A stretch of DNA of 44,713 nucleotides from contig JAWPGT010000134.1 of the NCBI GenBank assembly GCA_034638255.1, forward strand, positions 1-44,713, written 5' to 3'. Position 1 is the first letter of the stretch. Every line of letters begins with the position of its first letter. The translations under genes were made by a program, and so were the position numbers. The notes beneath the pieces were generated by a model that saw nothing but the letters and a program-made list of their open reading frames with translations, was not told where the DNA came from and did not search any database. Positions 11,546-22,693 of the stretch are shown one piece after another. The DNA is from Coprinus comatus (taxonomy: Eukaryota; Basidiomycota; Agaricomycetes; Agaricales; Agaricaceae).

Positions 11546-13173
11546 GAAGTTCACAAGTGCTCTGTGCCCAATATATCGGATTTGTCTCGCTAAGTGTCAC
11601 ACGTATTCTCTGCATGAAATTCTATCGATTCCTGACTTCACAAGACATTTATCGAAGGGTTTAATAGAGGAAAACGCGGGTAACTTGTACGTCACAAGCC
11701 TATCTTTTATTCACCTATATTAATAATGCATAAAGACATCTGTAGCATTCAAAATGTCATCGATGCTGGAATAATTCATCCTATAATAACCTCGCTCAAC
11801 ATTGACCCTGTTCTCTAGTTGGTATCTCACTCTCCCGTGCCATTTCAATATTTCAATTTCTATCCTCATTCTTACCCATACAACTCTACGAAATCTGTTA
11901 ATCCTCACTTTCAAGCTCACTTCATCCATCAGTCAACCAAATGTGATACCAGATTCCGATGATTGTCATAGGGTGGGTCCGACTCCTCAGTGAAATGACC
12001 ATATAAAGTCAACATTGATGCTGATATTTTATACTCCAACAGTCACCCACTCGCAAAAATCGACCGTCACAAACGGCACAATGTCGCAAGTTAATAGTAA
12101 TGTGAGTAACGACAGCAGAGAATGTGTTGTAAAAAATTCCACGAAAGCGTAGCGATGAGGATTTGTAGTAGGGTGATAGAAGAAACATATATCCTACAAG
12201 TATATGCAGAGTCGATTTCCCCATATGATCAGCGGCAACCAAGTGTCAAGGCGGGAGACGTATGGGTCCAGGAGGCAGAATGTACGACGGTGCTATACAT
12301 AATATAGTCGGCATTGATAAGGTAGGGGCGTTCTTGGAGAAGTGATGCGTGTGTGCGGTCGTGTGTTTATGAAGAATGATAACCATGTACGTTAACAACA
12401 TTTTTCTTATAGCCATCCAAATTGTACTGTTTGTACTCCCACATGATCGCTTGGCTGTGGATTGAAGTTGAATATTTGTTCAGAATGTTTTTCAGGTGTT
12501 ATTTCCACTCATTCAAGAGTTTGTCCTTCCACTTGAATTGATTTCTTGTTATCACGAAATGATTCCTTACATAAATAAAATCATTTTTATGGTAGTGAAA
12601 GCACATTAACAGGAGTCAAGGATGGCCGATTTAACCTTGTAGTACGATTATCTTTTACTCAAACTCAACAGTAAAATATTGATACTACACAACGTCCAAA
12701 AGGTTGTAATTAATGGTCGTTGGATACTTTCGGCGACTATTATACCCAAGATCATACATATCAAGATCACACGTTGGGATCGGACAACTAAGGTAGGTGT
12801 TGAGCGCTCAACCCGAAATTGATTCAGCGCCAATCTCAAGAAATGGTTTCAATCAGGCGTTGGCGGTCGTGAAGCTCAGACAGATTATCATTCTTCTGTC
12901 CCGAACACGCCCCGGGTGTTTCTGAAAATCTCTTTGGACTCTAATCGAAAATGAGGATAATGGATTTTCCTACGAGTCAAGTCTGGTTGATTTAAAGAAA
13001 GATCAAGCTCGAGCTTGAGTTCGGTGATGATGCGAAAGCTCACATTGCGTTTACCGAGTTTCATTCGGCCTGAAAACGTAAGAAAAATCGTCTAAATTTA
13101 AACGATTCCCATGTCAAATGCCACAGGGTTAAGGGAATTGACTTTTGATCAGGACCAGGAAATGATATTAAGC
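11546..13173. other. Intergenic, no gene seen
   Basis: Only short unconserved open frames are present, with stop codons throughout. No RNA gene or transposon end could be recognised. Confidence 0.4.
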
Positions 13174-13913
13174 TAAGGTAGGTCGCAGTCAGATCCAACC
13201 CCATCACATGACCCAAGTCACAATGTGACAGAGTCAATCATTATCAACGACATCATTTTGTTGTGTGAACTCGTAGTCTCATATAGATGACAATATACTG
13301 TAGTGTAGCGTATTGTTATACTTATCTTCTCTACTCATTTGACCATTTTGTGGTAAAGAGGTGGACTTTTGGTGATTAAAGAACCTGCTAGACGTGTCTA
13401 AAGAGGGCCCCTAGTTATCTCTTACATTAGAACTATGCTAAAATATGTATAACACAAACAGATTGAGGGAGAGTGCACTTACTAGGCTAAAATCAGAATA
13501 TACTAGGTTTTCCTTCTGAATTCACATTTTTTTTGGGTATAGCGTATTGCCCTAGGTTTGCTACATGGCTCCTCTTTCTTTTAGGCATTATAGAGTGTGT
13601 ATAGAATGAGTTCCAAACTACTTTGTCAATTTACATTGAATTTCAGAACTCATTAATGGTGCCTTCCTAATATGGATACTGGTATCTGAGGAACAGTATC
13701 TGGTACTTTTAACACTTTTGGAACCAACAAATCTTCTAATATTTTCAGGACACATATATTTTACTATTTTAAAGACTTTGTTGGTTTTGGATTTACCCAA
13801 ATATTGTTGTGTAAACGATAAAATGACATTTTATCTGAACTCCCTGCCAACTTCACTTAATCTGTCACGCTCGTATCACGTGATGGGGTTGGATCTGACT
13901 GCGACCTACCTTA
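13174..13913. mobile_element. 740-bp inverted-repeat element, MITE-like
   Basis: The left end (13,176 on, AGGTAGGTCGCAGTCAGATC) is repeated as its reverse complement at the right end (ending 13,911). The arms extend about 36 bp through CCAACCCCATCAC with one or two mismatches. A TA dinucleotide flanks both ends, consistent with a TA target duplication as used by Tc1/mariner elements. The interior has no transposase-like frame, so if it is mobile it is non-autonomous. The assignment rests on the inverted repeat only. Confidence 0.6.
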
Positions 13914-14834
13914 CATGCCGAAGAGCGTTATTGTCATGATATGATCACGTGACGTTGTAGATATACATCCTCGTAGATACACTGTAATATTTTCATCTTT
14001 GTTCATTTCGCTTATAGGTATGTACTACGGTACATTCCTAGTCTCTTCTAATATATTTCGCTTATAGCCTTCCTACGTGCTGCCTTGCAGATCACTGTTC
14101 GAAGCCTAACAGTTATCCCCCATGCTGATTGGAGAGTGGTCTGGCACACCCAAGGAACACCGACTACTATATGGTAGTCTGAGGCATGTATACCAGGTAT
14201 TCCAATGAAGACTACTGTATCCTGCAGCATGTATAAGGTTGTGTGTGTAATTTTTGTGATGGTTGAATGATTGATATGTAATATGTATCTACTATGGCCC
14301 CGATGGCGTCTCCTGGTAAGTACTATAATGCTTCTGAACATGCGCCCGAGCAATGATTGGCTATCAGCCTTGTTGTGCTAAGTACATGCTAAGTGTTATT
14401 AAATCAACACATGGGTGCTTGACCCGAATAACAACAATAGTTGAGGAAAATCCGATCCACTCTCTCGTTCCGGCAATCTCACGCAGTGGAGCCTTGCAAT
14501 ACCAGGACCATTAGCATGCACACCTATTCATAGACGTGTTTCCAGAGAATGCATTTTAGATTCACTGGTAGACGCTGAACATCTAGATCTGTACGTATTC
14601 AACTGGTGAGTTACTACATAAGAGAAAACTGAATATTGATGTTGCTAGTGCTCTCTAACCGCCCCCATCTTGAACTTTTGATTCCACCTTGCTTAAATAA
14701 CGGCGAACAGCTTTGTTATGCCTCGCCATCGTATGGTACGTTGTAGTAACTACCTTCAATTCGAATGAATGTCCTGACAACCCCACTGTTTAGTTTCCTT
14801 TTATTTGATAAATATGATTTCTGACTGGAATATA
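13914..14834. other. Intergenic, no gene seen
   Basis: No open frame with recognisable homology. The last part (from about 14,700) probably contains the promoter and first exon of DUF6535 copy B, but I could not define a start codon. Confidence 0.4.
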
Positions 14835-15038
14835 TAGCGTTTGAAGGTATAGACCTGGTAAGTCAAGCTCATTGGAGAATCGTCTTATAAACACTAATAT
14901 ATGTATGCTTAGAACTTGAAGGTTATTGATGAATATGCGGACGCGAAACGATGGGAAGGATTGAACAAGAAGGCAGAGTCTTTGACAAAGGAAACATACG
15001 AGAGTTGGACAAAAGGATTGAATAATCTTCTCATTTTT

Positions 15039-15092
15039 GTAAGCAGCATTGACTCTGGGATTGTACAATATACTCATGATAATCCTTTACCG
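15039..15092 (+). other. Exonised intron in DUF6535 copy B
   Basis: Copy C has a 49-bp intron here (34,398-34,446, GTAAGT to TTATAG) between LLLF and ASLFSA. Copy B keeps a GTAAGC donor but has CCG where the acceptor AG should be. The 54-bp segment is in frame and free of stops, so it would add 18 residues (VSSIDSGIVQYTHDNPLP) inside the first membrane region. Confidence 0.65.
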
Positions 15093-16626
15093 GCTGGTCT
15101 CTTTTCAGCAATTGTCACAGCTTTTACCATCGAAGCTGCCAGGACGATACAGGGCGATCCAGCAGAGATGACAGTACTTTTACTACGAACAATCATCCTG
15201 CAACTAAATAATCAATCAAATCCGCAAACAAACATTCCTATTCCCCTCAACCCAGAAATGACGCCTTCCATCTACTCTCAGCGCATCAATGTGTTATTCT
15301 CTGTTAGCCTTGCGCTTAGTCTTGTTTCGGTTCTGGGAGGGATTCTGTGTCTACAATGGCTGCAAGAGTTTAGTAGGAATATCACAGGTGTATCAAACAA
15401 AGATGACCTATTTCTACAACATCAACGTCATGAGAGTCTCCGGAAGTGGGGTGTCTTGATCATCCTCAATATGCTACCACTTTTCCTACTGGTTGCGCTT
15501 GGTCTCTTCTTCGTTGGGTTCATGGTCTTGCAATGGGAATCAAACTCACTTGCCTCTGTACCTGTGACGTTTCTTGTTGCTCTATCTGGTGGATTTATTG
15601 TCTGTACCACTGTTCTCCCAACCTGTCAATTCTTCTTCCTTATAAAAAAAATCAACTCATGTAAACGACCCTCGACCCATCCTTTGTCCATACCGGTCCC
15701 CGCAATCATGGCTTTTTCATTTAATCGTACAAAAGATTTTCCTTATCACTAAACTGCCGCTATTGAGGCTAGAATCAGACTTCTGGAAAACATTTAAGGA
15801 TATCAGCAGTTGGTTGGATTGTGATATGAATGGTGTGAAAAGGTGGAAAGAGAAAGCAGGGGCTATGGAATCAATACATCAATCGTTGTTGTGGATATCA
15901 CGCGAGTATAGACAGGTGACTACAGTTGGCCTGGATGCATACTCTTGTATGGTGTATTCTTCTTGCTATAGGACACGGATGAAGTTGAAGGAATGGAATA
16001 CACTTGCCGATCTCAAGTGGAATTGGGAGGAGCAAGAATTATTGGCATCATTTGAAGGAGAGGATAACCTCAATGTCCAGGGGATTCGTGTAAAGGCAGT
16101 AATTGAGGTAAATGGAAGAATGGAGTAGGTCAGATGAATCATTGAAACGTCCTGCGCCTCTTTCAGATATTTTCGCTTTGGAGAAACGCATTAATGATAT
16201 GGACAGTGATTCTCAAACAGGTAAAGTCTATATATGCTATGTATATTCCTATTCCTTTAGTAATATTTGCACTAGCTCTCTTACAAGACATTGCTACTGG
16301 CTTGAGGAGTTCTGAGAATACGTGGGTTACTCCAGAGAATGCCGTGGCTGTTGCTTGTCAGGTGATCAATCAAGATTCTTTGTGCTGGAAGGAGACAATT
16401 CCCATTTTGCAAGAACTGTGCAAGCGTCCAACCACTCGATCACTTCTTCACATAGGCCATCTCTGCAACAAACTCCGGGATAATCTCAGCTCAGAGCATC
16501 TGTGTCCATTGTTGGTCTATACATTCAATGATGTCTTTCCTTCTGTGGACTCTGCGCACTACAAAGATGTTGCACCAATACTGGGCAGGCTGCTTGTGGG
16601 ATGTAATAAATGCTTTATTTACTATC

Positions 16627-16679
16627 GTTCGTCTTCTCATCTACTCCGCCATCTCTCTCTGACCACCATTACTCCTCAG
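16627..16679 (+). other. Intron of DUF6535 copy B with GTTCGT donor
   Basis: The intron is 53 bp with GTTCGT donor, CTGAC branch-like site and CTCAG end. Splicing joins CFIYY to AAEPFLKII in frame (phase 1). It is conserved in copies A and C. Confidence 0.75.
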
Positions 16680-18129
16680 GTGCTGCAGAACCCTTCCTCA
16701 AAATCATAAAAGACCTTGCCTCAAAGCATCTCATTGGCAAAGAAGAATCATTGGATGGCATCTTTCTCTACACTAAACGCATCCTACAATACTCATATGA
16801 ACTTTCTGAAGTACTCCCTTCCATAAAAACAACACTCAATGCCATACTCTCTGCTACTACTGAAGAATACGTTCAATCCTCATCCTCAACATATTCAGTC
16901 CTGCACCCAAATCAATTCACTATTCCACGCACACTGCCTGGATCTGGCCGTCAAGGAGGCCTCCAGTCTGTATGGGCTTTGATAGACAACTTCAACGCGG
17001 GATTGAAGGAGGTATGGGGAATTCATGAGGTTGTTGAGTCTGGTGGTGAAGCATCAGGAAAAATTGAGCATATATCCACTTCTGGTACGTTGCAAGTTTA
17101 TCTCCTCTCGTAATATATCTAATAGTCTACTCAAAGTCGAACACACTGGCCAAATCGTTTCAGCAACACACATTACTGAGAATCTACCTATGGCCACTAC
17201 ACCGAACCTTATCATTTCCCCGTCAACTTCCCTGCAATCTAACAAATTTCATGAAACAGACTTACACGATGAAACAACTGACCAAGTCACTCCAGCAATA
17301 TACTCTACTGAAGCTTTACCCACATCTACTACGCCCTCCTCACCAGCTCCTTTGCAATCCAACAAATTTCACGCAGCCACTACACCGGGTGTTGGCGCTC
17401 GAAATCCAGTTTCACCTATTCTTTCATCATCGCAAGATTTCGAACAACATTCATTCAATAGTGTTTCAGTTGTACCTACTAGCCCAGAAATCCCACTAGC
17501 CGCGAATGTGATTTCAACTTCCACATCCAGTCGGCCCACATCACCTCTTCCCAACAGGACATCCACCAGTCAAGATTCACACGTTATCACTCGCTACTTA
17601 CAATCAGACGCCGCTGGACTTGGGACCGTAAACCAAGCATTGCCCTCTGCGGTACAAGATCTACAAAGTACTCCATCGACTCCATCTCTGTCTACAGATT
17701 ATCATGCCGAAGAGTTGACCGGTCCTCAGGCTTGACCACTCGCGCTGGAACAGAATCCGTGTAATGAAAATATGGTATTTCAAAAATATTCGAATTGTCA
17801 GAATGAGCGGGTAATATGTTTTATTCTTTGGACTCTTATAGTAATGATTGGAGGAGTCGATGCCAATATATGTAATTATTTTCAACGGAATATGAATATA
17901 TGTTTGATTCTCAAGGAGTTGAGATGATATATTTATCGTTGGAAAGTTAACGAAACAAGGATTGAAATAGGAGTCGTAGAAAAGGGTAGATATAGTATAT
18001 TGTACTAAATTGATAGATGTGCTACATACTTATCATATCCATCTCACACACCGACATAGTCCTTGTTTCCCGCTTTGAAACCTCTTCTCTGCAAACATAT
18101 TCATTAGCGTAACAAAGTACATCTTTCTA

Positions 18130-19345
18130 CTATAAGGTTGTACCACGAATTATAATAGCGGGGTGATTTGTATGAAAGATACACAGTACTCCAGTTGCGT
18201 TGTTTCTTGGTTGTTGTTGCCATAGATCACTATTGAGTGGAATACGATGAGACGTCAGTGTATTGAAATTAAAGTTATGAAAGGAGTCGTACCTGTGGCC
18301 CTCAGCGAAAGGGATAACAACCGTCAGGAATAGGAGCGAAAACCAGGGGGTATATAGATTTAGATTAGGATTCCAACCAACATGAAACACTCCAAACTAG
18401 ATTGTTGAATCTTTACTTCGAAATTTGAGGGAGATCCTGATGATGAAGAAGTCGATGGTTTGTACCATAATATTTGAATTTGGAACTCTTAATACAAGGG
18501 TTGTCAGGGGGGTCATAAGGCGTAGAAGTTGGTGGTATATGGCGAATGTTTGTGATACTCGATTCACTTGATCAAAGATTGGGGGTATCAAAATGAGTTA
18601 CTTTAAAACGAGGTCAGAATGGGTATATATTTCAGGAAATGGAATATGTAAAAGAGGAAAAAGGAAAGAAGAATTGAAAGAAAAAAAACGTAAAACTCAC
18701 CTCGTTTTCAAGGGAACGTACAGACCAACTCCACTCCTCTGGCGAAATGACATTATCGATCTCTATAACGTCAAAAGAGATAGCCAACGATGTCAATGAT
18801 TTATCACAGACAATGTCACAAAACCGAACATACAAAGAATACACCTAAATCTCCTCATCATCCATTTTCCGTGGTAGGATTGAGAACGTACGTAGCCTTT
18901 TCACGAGTTTAGGAGGTTTCCTTGAGGTTCCTGTAGATGAAAAACGTTATCAAAGTACGTGAAGATGTTCGATGGTGAACAAGGTAAGAAGGAACTCACA
19001 AGATACATATTACTAGTCCTTTCGTTCACCATGATAACCTTGGAAATTCACTTGCTTGAAGCATAGGTTCAGCATGAACACAATCCTAGCTCCGATTGCA
19101 ACAGGCATTCGAAGTGATGTGGTTGGTTGACAGCGAGAGTGGGCTTCAGAATACCACAGTTGAACGAGACCAGAAACAACTCACCCTATATTTGAATAGT
19201 TTCGTCAAGTTTCCATCTATTTCTGTAGCTTCTATCTCATTTTCCCATTTCTATGGTGTGTGACATCTCGACTCTAGTTAAACCCAACCCCTGCTCCTGA
19301 TAAGCAACATTAGTGTTGTGAGCAGCGCCATGGACAATGAGCTGG
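18130..19345 (-). CDS. Minus-strand multi-exon gene, copy c, unrecognised, possibly decayed
   Basis: The best preserved copy of the minus-strand family, convergent with DUF6535 copy B. From 3' to 5' of the gene, the visible parts are: a last exon (about 18,130-18,295) encoding NFNTLTSHRIPLNSDLWQQQ and ending IIIRGTTL; a CCACAG acceptor; an exon ending LENE with an intact GTGAGT donor at 18,700 (ISPEEWSWSVRSLENE); a CTACAG acceptor near 18,935; a GTGAGT donor near 19,003; and a possible first exon starting ATGGCGCTGC near 19,333 (MALLTTLMLLIRSRGW, hydrophobic). I could not assemble one uninterrupted frame, so exon limits are approximate. No family was recognised. Confidence 0.4.
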
Positions 19346-19589
19346 TGCAGATTTTATTGGAGGTGTTTGTGTTTGAGATGTGTGTTGTTGTTGAGGAGGG
19401 GATGATATCGCTAATACTCGCTTCAGCGTTAGCTTGTATCCTGCGCTTTGTTCTAACTGCTCGGACGGTAATCAAAGTTCTGCGTTTCTTTGACCTTGGT
19501 TCATATGAGGCGAAGTACGGATTTTGTTCAGAGTCAGATTGAGTAAATGTGGTACGAAGCCACCCCGAAAAGTTGATATAAGTGGTAAA

Positions 19590-19859
19590 CTCAGTGGCCA
19601 GAGTTCCGTAGTTCTTGGGAGTTAATTCGTATGAGGTGAAGCTCTTGCATAACCTCTACTCCATGGGCCGTTAAGATATGGTCAGTCACTGTACAAAAAC
19701 ACACAACTAAACATATGGATTTTGTTCAGCCATTAGATTGAGTAAATGTAGCATGAACTCACCCCGAAAGGTTGATGTAGGTGGCGACGGATGATTTGAT
19801 GTGCTTCCAATCAGTGAAAGAGAGCTTTAGCAGTGATGAAGGAGCCTAGTTCGGTCAAC
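19590..19859. repeat. 270-bp near-identical duplicate tract (partner 2,638-2,907)
   Basis: One mismatch to its partner in 270 bp. Immediately upstream (about 19,450-19,589) lies a diverged version of the same sequence (ATGAGGCGAAG, GATTTTGTTCAGAGTCAGAT, CACCCCGAAAAGTTGATAT). The tract was therefore added next to an older homologue rather than replacing it. Confidence 0.8.
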
Positions 19860-20297
19860 ATGATTGAACCTGGTCAGTTTGTTTGGAGTCCGTGACATTA
19901 CGTCAACACACCGTCATACAAGGACGATTTCTCACTGCCCCTCAACCAGCAACTGCTACGCTCTGCTTCACTCGATCTACGCTGGCTATGTTCCTCCTGG
20001 ACTCTTATTTACCAGATATCTAGGCCGTTCAGAACATGTGGTCAACAACATTGGATATCACTTCAAGAAAGTTTATTCTTCCTGGAACATGTTTCCGCTG
20101 CGCAGTTGCAATTACTTTGTTTCGGTTGTCTTAGGTTGCAGTGGCATGCACACGTTTTGGGTTTTGACCTGCAGGATCTCTCTCTGGCAGTACTTTTCCA
20201 AATTACTTGGTATCATCCGCCGTGTTTTGGTTCTGAGTTTCTCCTTGCCTTTTGGTTGTTCCCTCACAGTATTGTCTTCGCCTTCTCCTTCATTGTT

Positions 20298-21366
20298 CAT
20301 AGATCCAGCCTATCCCAATGTCTTGTTTACGACACCTGCAATTGACCTAGCTCAACCAATGATAGAACGTCACTACTTATCACCACACTTCCACTTCCTT
20401 CTCCTTCACCTGTACTTGTTCCTGTTCATCCACATGTCGCAGCTGACTCGACTGTTCAGGAAGCCATATGACAAGTCTGAAGCTGCAAGTAGTGAGAGTC
20501 GAAATTGAGATTTAATGTCTAATGTTTGGAGCGAGTTTTTTAAACTTTATAGACATCCCTTTGGACATATGAATTATATGTTTCAGAAGAGTGCTAGGAT
20601 ATGGTTGAAGGGGTTGAATAAAGGAGATCCGGAATATGTAAGTTACTACCACTGATTGCCTATCACGCTCTTTTTCCGAGGCTGACGTTGGGATTTTTTA
20701 GATTTGTGCATTATGTACAATTCAGCCAGGCCCTAGAATAGGATGCGATCGTAAGAGCATACGATGTCGGTTATGTGCTGAAAGACATCGTGTTTGTTCA
20801 CGTACAAATACTTTTGGAAAGCGAATGATTACGGAGAAATCGGGGTTAGCGTAAATGGAGTATGATGATCTTGTGAAACATGTTCCTGTTAGAAGAAGTG
20901 GGGTCCGTCCTGGTTGTCTTGGTACTGGGATTAATAGAAATTCTATGGTTCGACTGGGATCACCACTGAGGGCTGCCCGTGTTACCACGATGAGCTCGAT
21001 TGCGAAGACTCCGACGTTAATATTTTGACGAAGAAGAGGTCCAAGAGGAAGGGAAAAGATGTCTATAGGAAGAGATATGGGAATGGAAGTGGAAGTAAGA
21101 ATGGTGGTGGAGGTCGAAGAATGGAAGCAACAGCCATGTTATCAAGTTCGTCAGGTTCACATTTCACTCCTTCTGACATAGTTCTTACTCGAGGAACTTG
21201 GAAAACACACGTCTGGTATTCAACAAGGACAACTCAAGGCCGTTTCTGGAATGTAAATGTTCCACAAGCTACCAATGGGAGCGCCACAATGCCTCATGAC
21301 AGTAGCAAACTTGAAAATTCTACTTCACAACTGGTACGTCGCAAGTTCATGCCCTCCCATCCATAA
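20298..21366 (+). pseudogene. Zn2Cys6-like protein family, copy ZF4
   Basis: The start codon is lost (ATAGATCC at about 20,298). The segment NVWSEFFKLYRHPFGHMNYM continues in frame to WLKGLNKGDPEY. An intron (20,638-20,701, GTAAGT to TTTTAG) is followed by ICALC and the full C-X2-C-X9-C-X6-C-X2-C-X6-C motif with DRKSIRC and ERHRVC. A GAA-to-TAA-type change ends the frame after EKSGLA, though the sequence stays readable beyond it (MEYDDLVKHVPV). The basic C-terminal part (TKKRSKRKGKD, RGTWKTHVWYSTRTTQGRF) is readable at 21,025-21,366 in another frame. The cysteine motif is preserved while the rest decays. Confidence 0.55.
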
Positions 21367-22079
21367 TATCTGACAGAGCTACTTAAAGAAACATCTGCCA
21401 AAGTTGCTTCAAAACGATCATCATATGATTCATATCACAAATGAACTCCAGTTTCTCCCATCGTTATCCCAAAATCGTTAACTTCATTCATCTAACAACA
21501 ACTCTATTATCAATGCTCATGCCAAATAAGAAGAAGAAGAAACTTGAACATGGCCAATTTCATAAAGTGTTAAAATCCATACACTCGAAATCGGACCCCT
21601 GGTTCTAGGGCAGTGGATCATGGGTAAATTATACCCTGACCGTTATGACATCTCAAGGTTCAAACGTTCAAAAATGACCCGAATTCGCCACTCCACGGTT
21701 GGGTGTCAGAAAAAAGCGAAAGTGGGTATATCGTTGCACCTGTCTAAAAATGCGATGAGGAGTGTTTGGTCAAAGGATGGGAGGATGAACGTTGCTAATT
21801 GACCCCCCTATCAACTATTCACCTGAATAGATCCTGTACCAGTCACTCATGTCGGCATATTCACACTACGTTCGGAGCAGTCAGTTGGTCAATGGTCATT
21901 TAGGTGTGAAACGGTGTCGCTCTCATCTACTACTTCTTCGTATTCACCTCAGCGCCTGTGATCAAGGAACGATCTGTATCTCCAAAGCTAACTCGTATGT
22001 ATAAATACTCTATAACCTCTCCACTACTCTCCTCATATTTCTCTTTTGGATTTGGCTCGAATCTCAAGAGTTAAATTTT
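21367..22079. other. Intergenic, no gene seen
   Basis: Short frames only. GCGATGAGGAGTGTT near 21,751 also occurs near 3,667, which suggests further diverged duplication. Confidence 0.35.
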
Positions 22080-22640
22080 CCATTCGATAGGTCCTGCTCA
22101 CTCGCTGAGTCCTTTCATACAAATCGGAAGCTCAGATGTCCCCTCGTTCCTGTGTTTGTCTTCAACTCGAGCTTGAACGGTCACGAATGTGAGGTCTTTG
22201 TATGATGGATCACAACAACTTGAATGTACCTATCCACGATGTACCACAAGGGAGGACTAACGCGACACATGTAACATGTTAGTCTTACACAGTTCGGTCA
22301 GATATTCATTCTGCACAGGCTCTCGATTCGAGGTAGAAAAATGTAAAACTAAAGACAATTGTTATGTAAATACGAACTATATAATCCGAAATGTTTGTCT
22401 ACACCAAATAAAGCTGATAAGATTGTCAAGGGTGGTGATGCGCCCGTTACAACTTATAACATCTATTCACCACGTTATATACTCAACATCACATCGGCGT
22501 ACCTTTCGCTCTCTACCTCCATTACTCGACCTAGTTCGTCGGTGATTATTATTGACAAAATAATCATTTGTTAAATATGTGGCCTTGCTCTCCAAGCTTT
22601 AAGGCACAATCGAATCTTTCCTCAGTTACCATTGCCGTAA
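22080..22640. repeat. Promoter-like dispersed repeat R4, upstream of an unrelated gene
   Basis: A fourth copy of the R1 block: AGCTCAGATGTCCCC, GTGTTTGTCTTCAACTCGAG, the TCAACATCACATCGGCGTAC segment, CTCTACCTCCATTACTC and TGGCCTTGCTCTCCAAGC. It ends about 50 bp before the ATG at 22,694, so it would be expected to contain that gene's promoter or leader. Confidence 0.5.
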
Positions 22641-22693
22641 TATTCCCCAGCTTCAGAAGGCCCGGATAAACTTGTCGTTTGTGAATTTCAGCA

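Larger units (their letters stand above)
14835..17735 (+). pseudogene. DUF6535-family gene copy B, near full length, two frameshifts
   Basis: A multi-pass membrane protein of the basidiomycete DUF6535 family, function unknown. The first visible exon ends FEGIDL at 14,857. An intron (14,858-14,912, GTAAGT to CTTAG, CTAAT branch) precedes NLKVIDEYADAKRW. The family hallmark AGLFSAIVTAFTIEAA follows, then membrane segments near VLFSVSLALSLVSVLGGIL, LIILNMLPLFLLVALGLFF and VTFLVALSGGFIVCTTVL. Further introns are 16,221-16,275, 16,627-16,679 and 17,085-17,136. The Ser/Thr/Pro-rich tail ends at a TGA at 17,733. Compared with copy C there is a frameshift at an A8 run (15,644-15,651) and another near 16,105-16,125 giving a TAG at 16,126. 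Either it is a young pseudogene or the assembly has errors. The family call is confident. Confidence 0.8.

Noticed and set aside
21590..21700. Possible tRNA gene because of GGTTCAAACGTTC
   Set aside because: No cloverleaf could be built around it, and the B-box match is incomplete.
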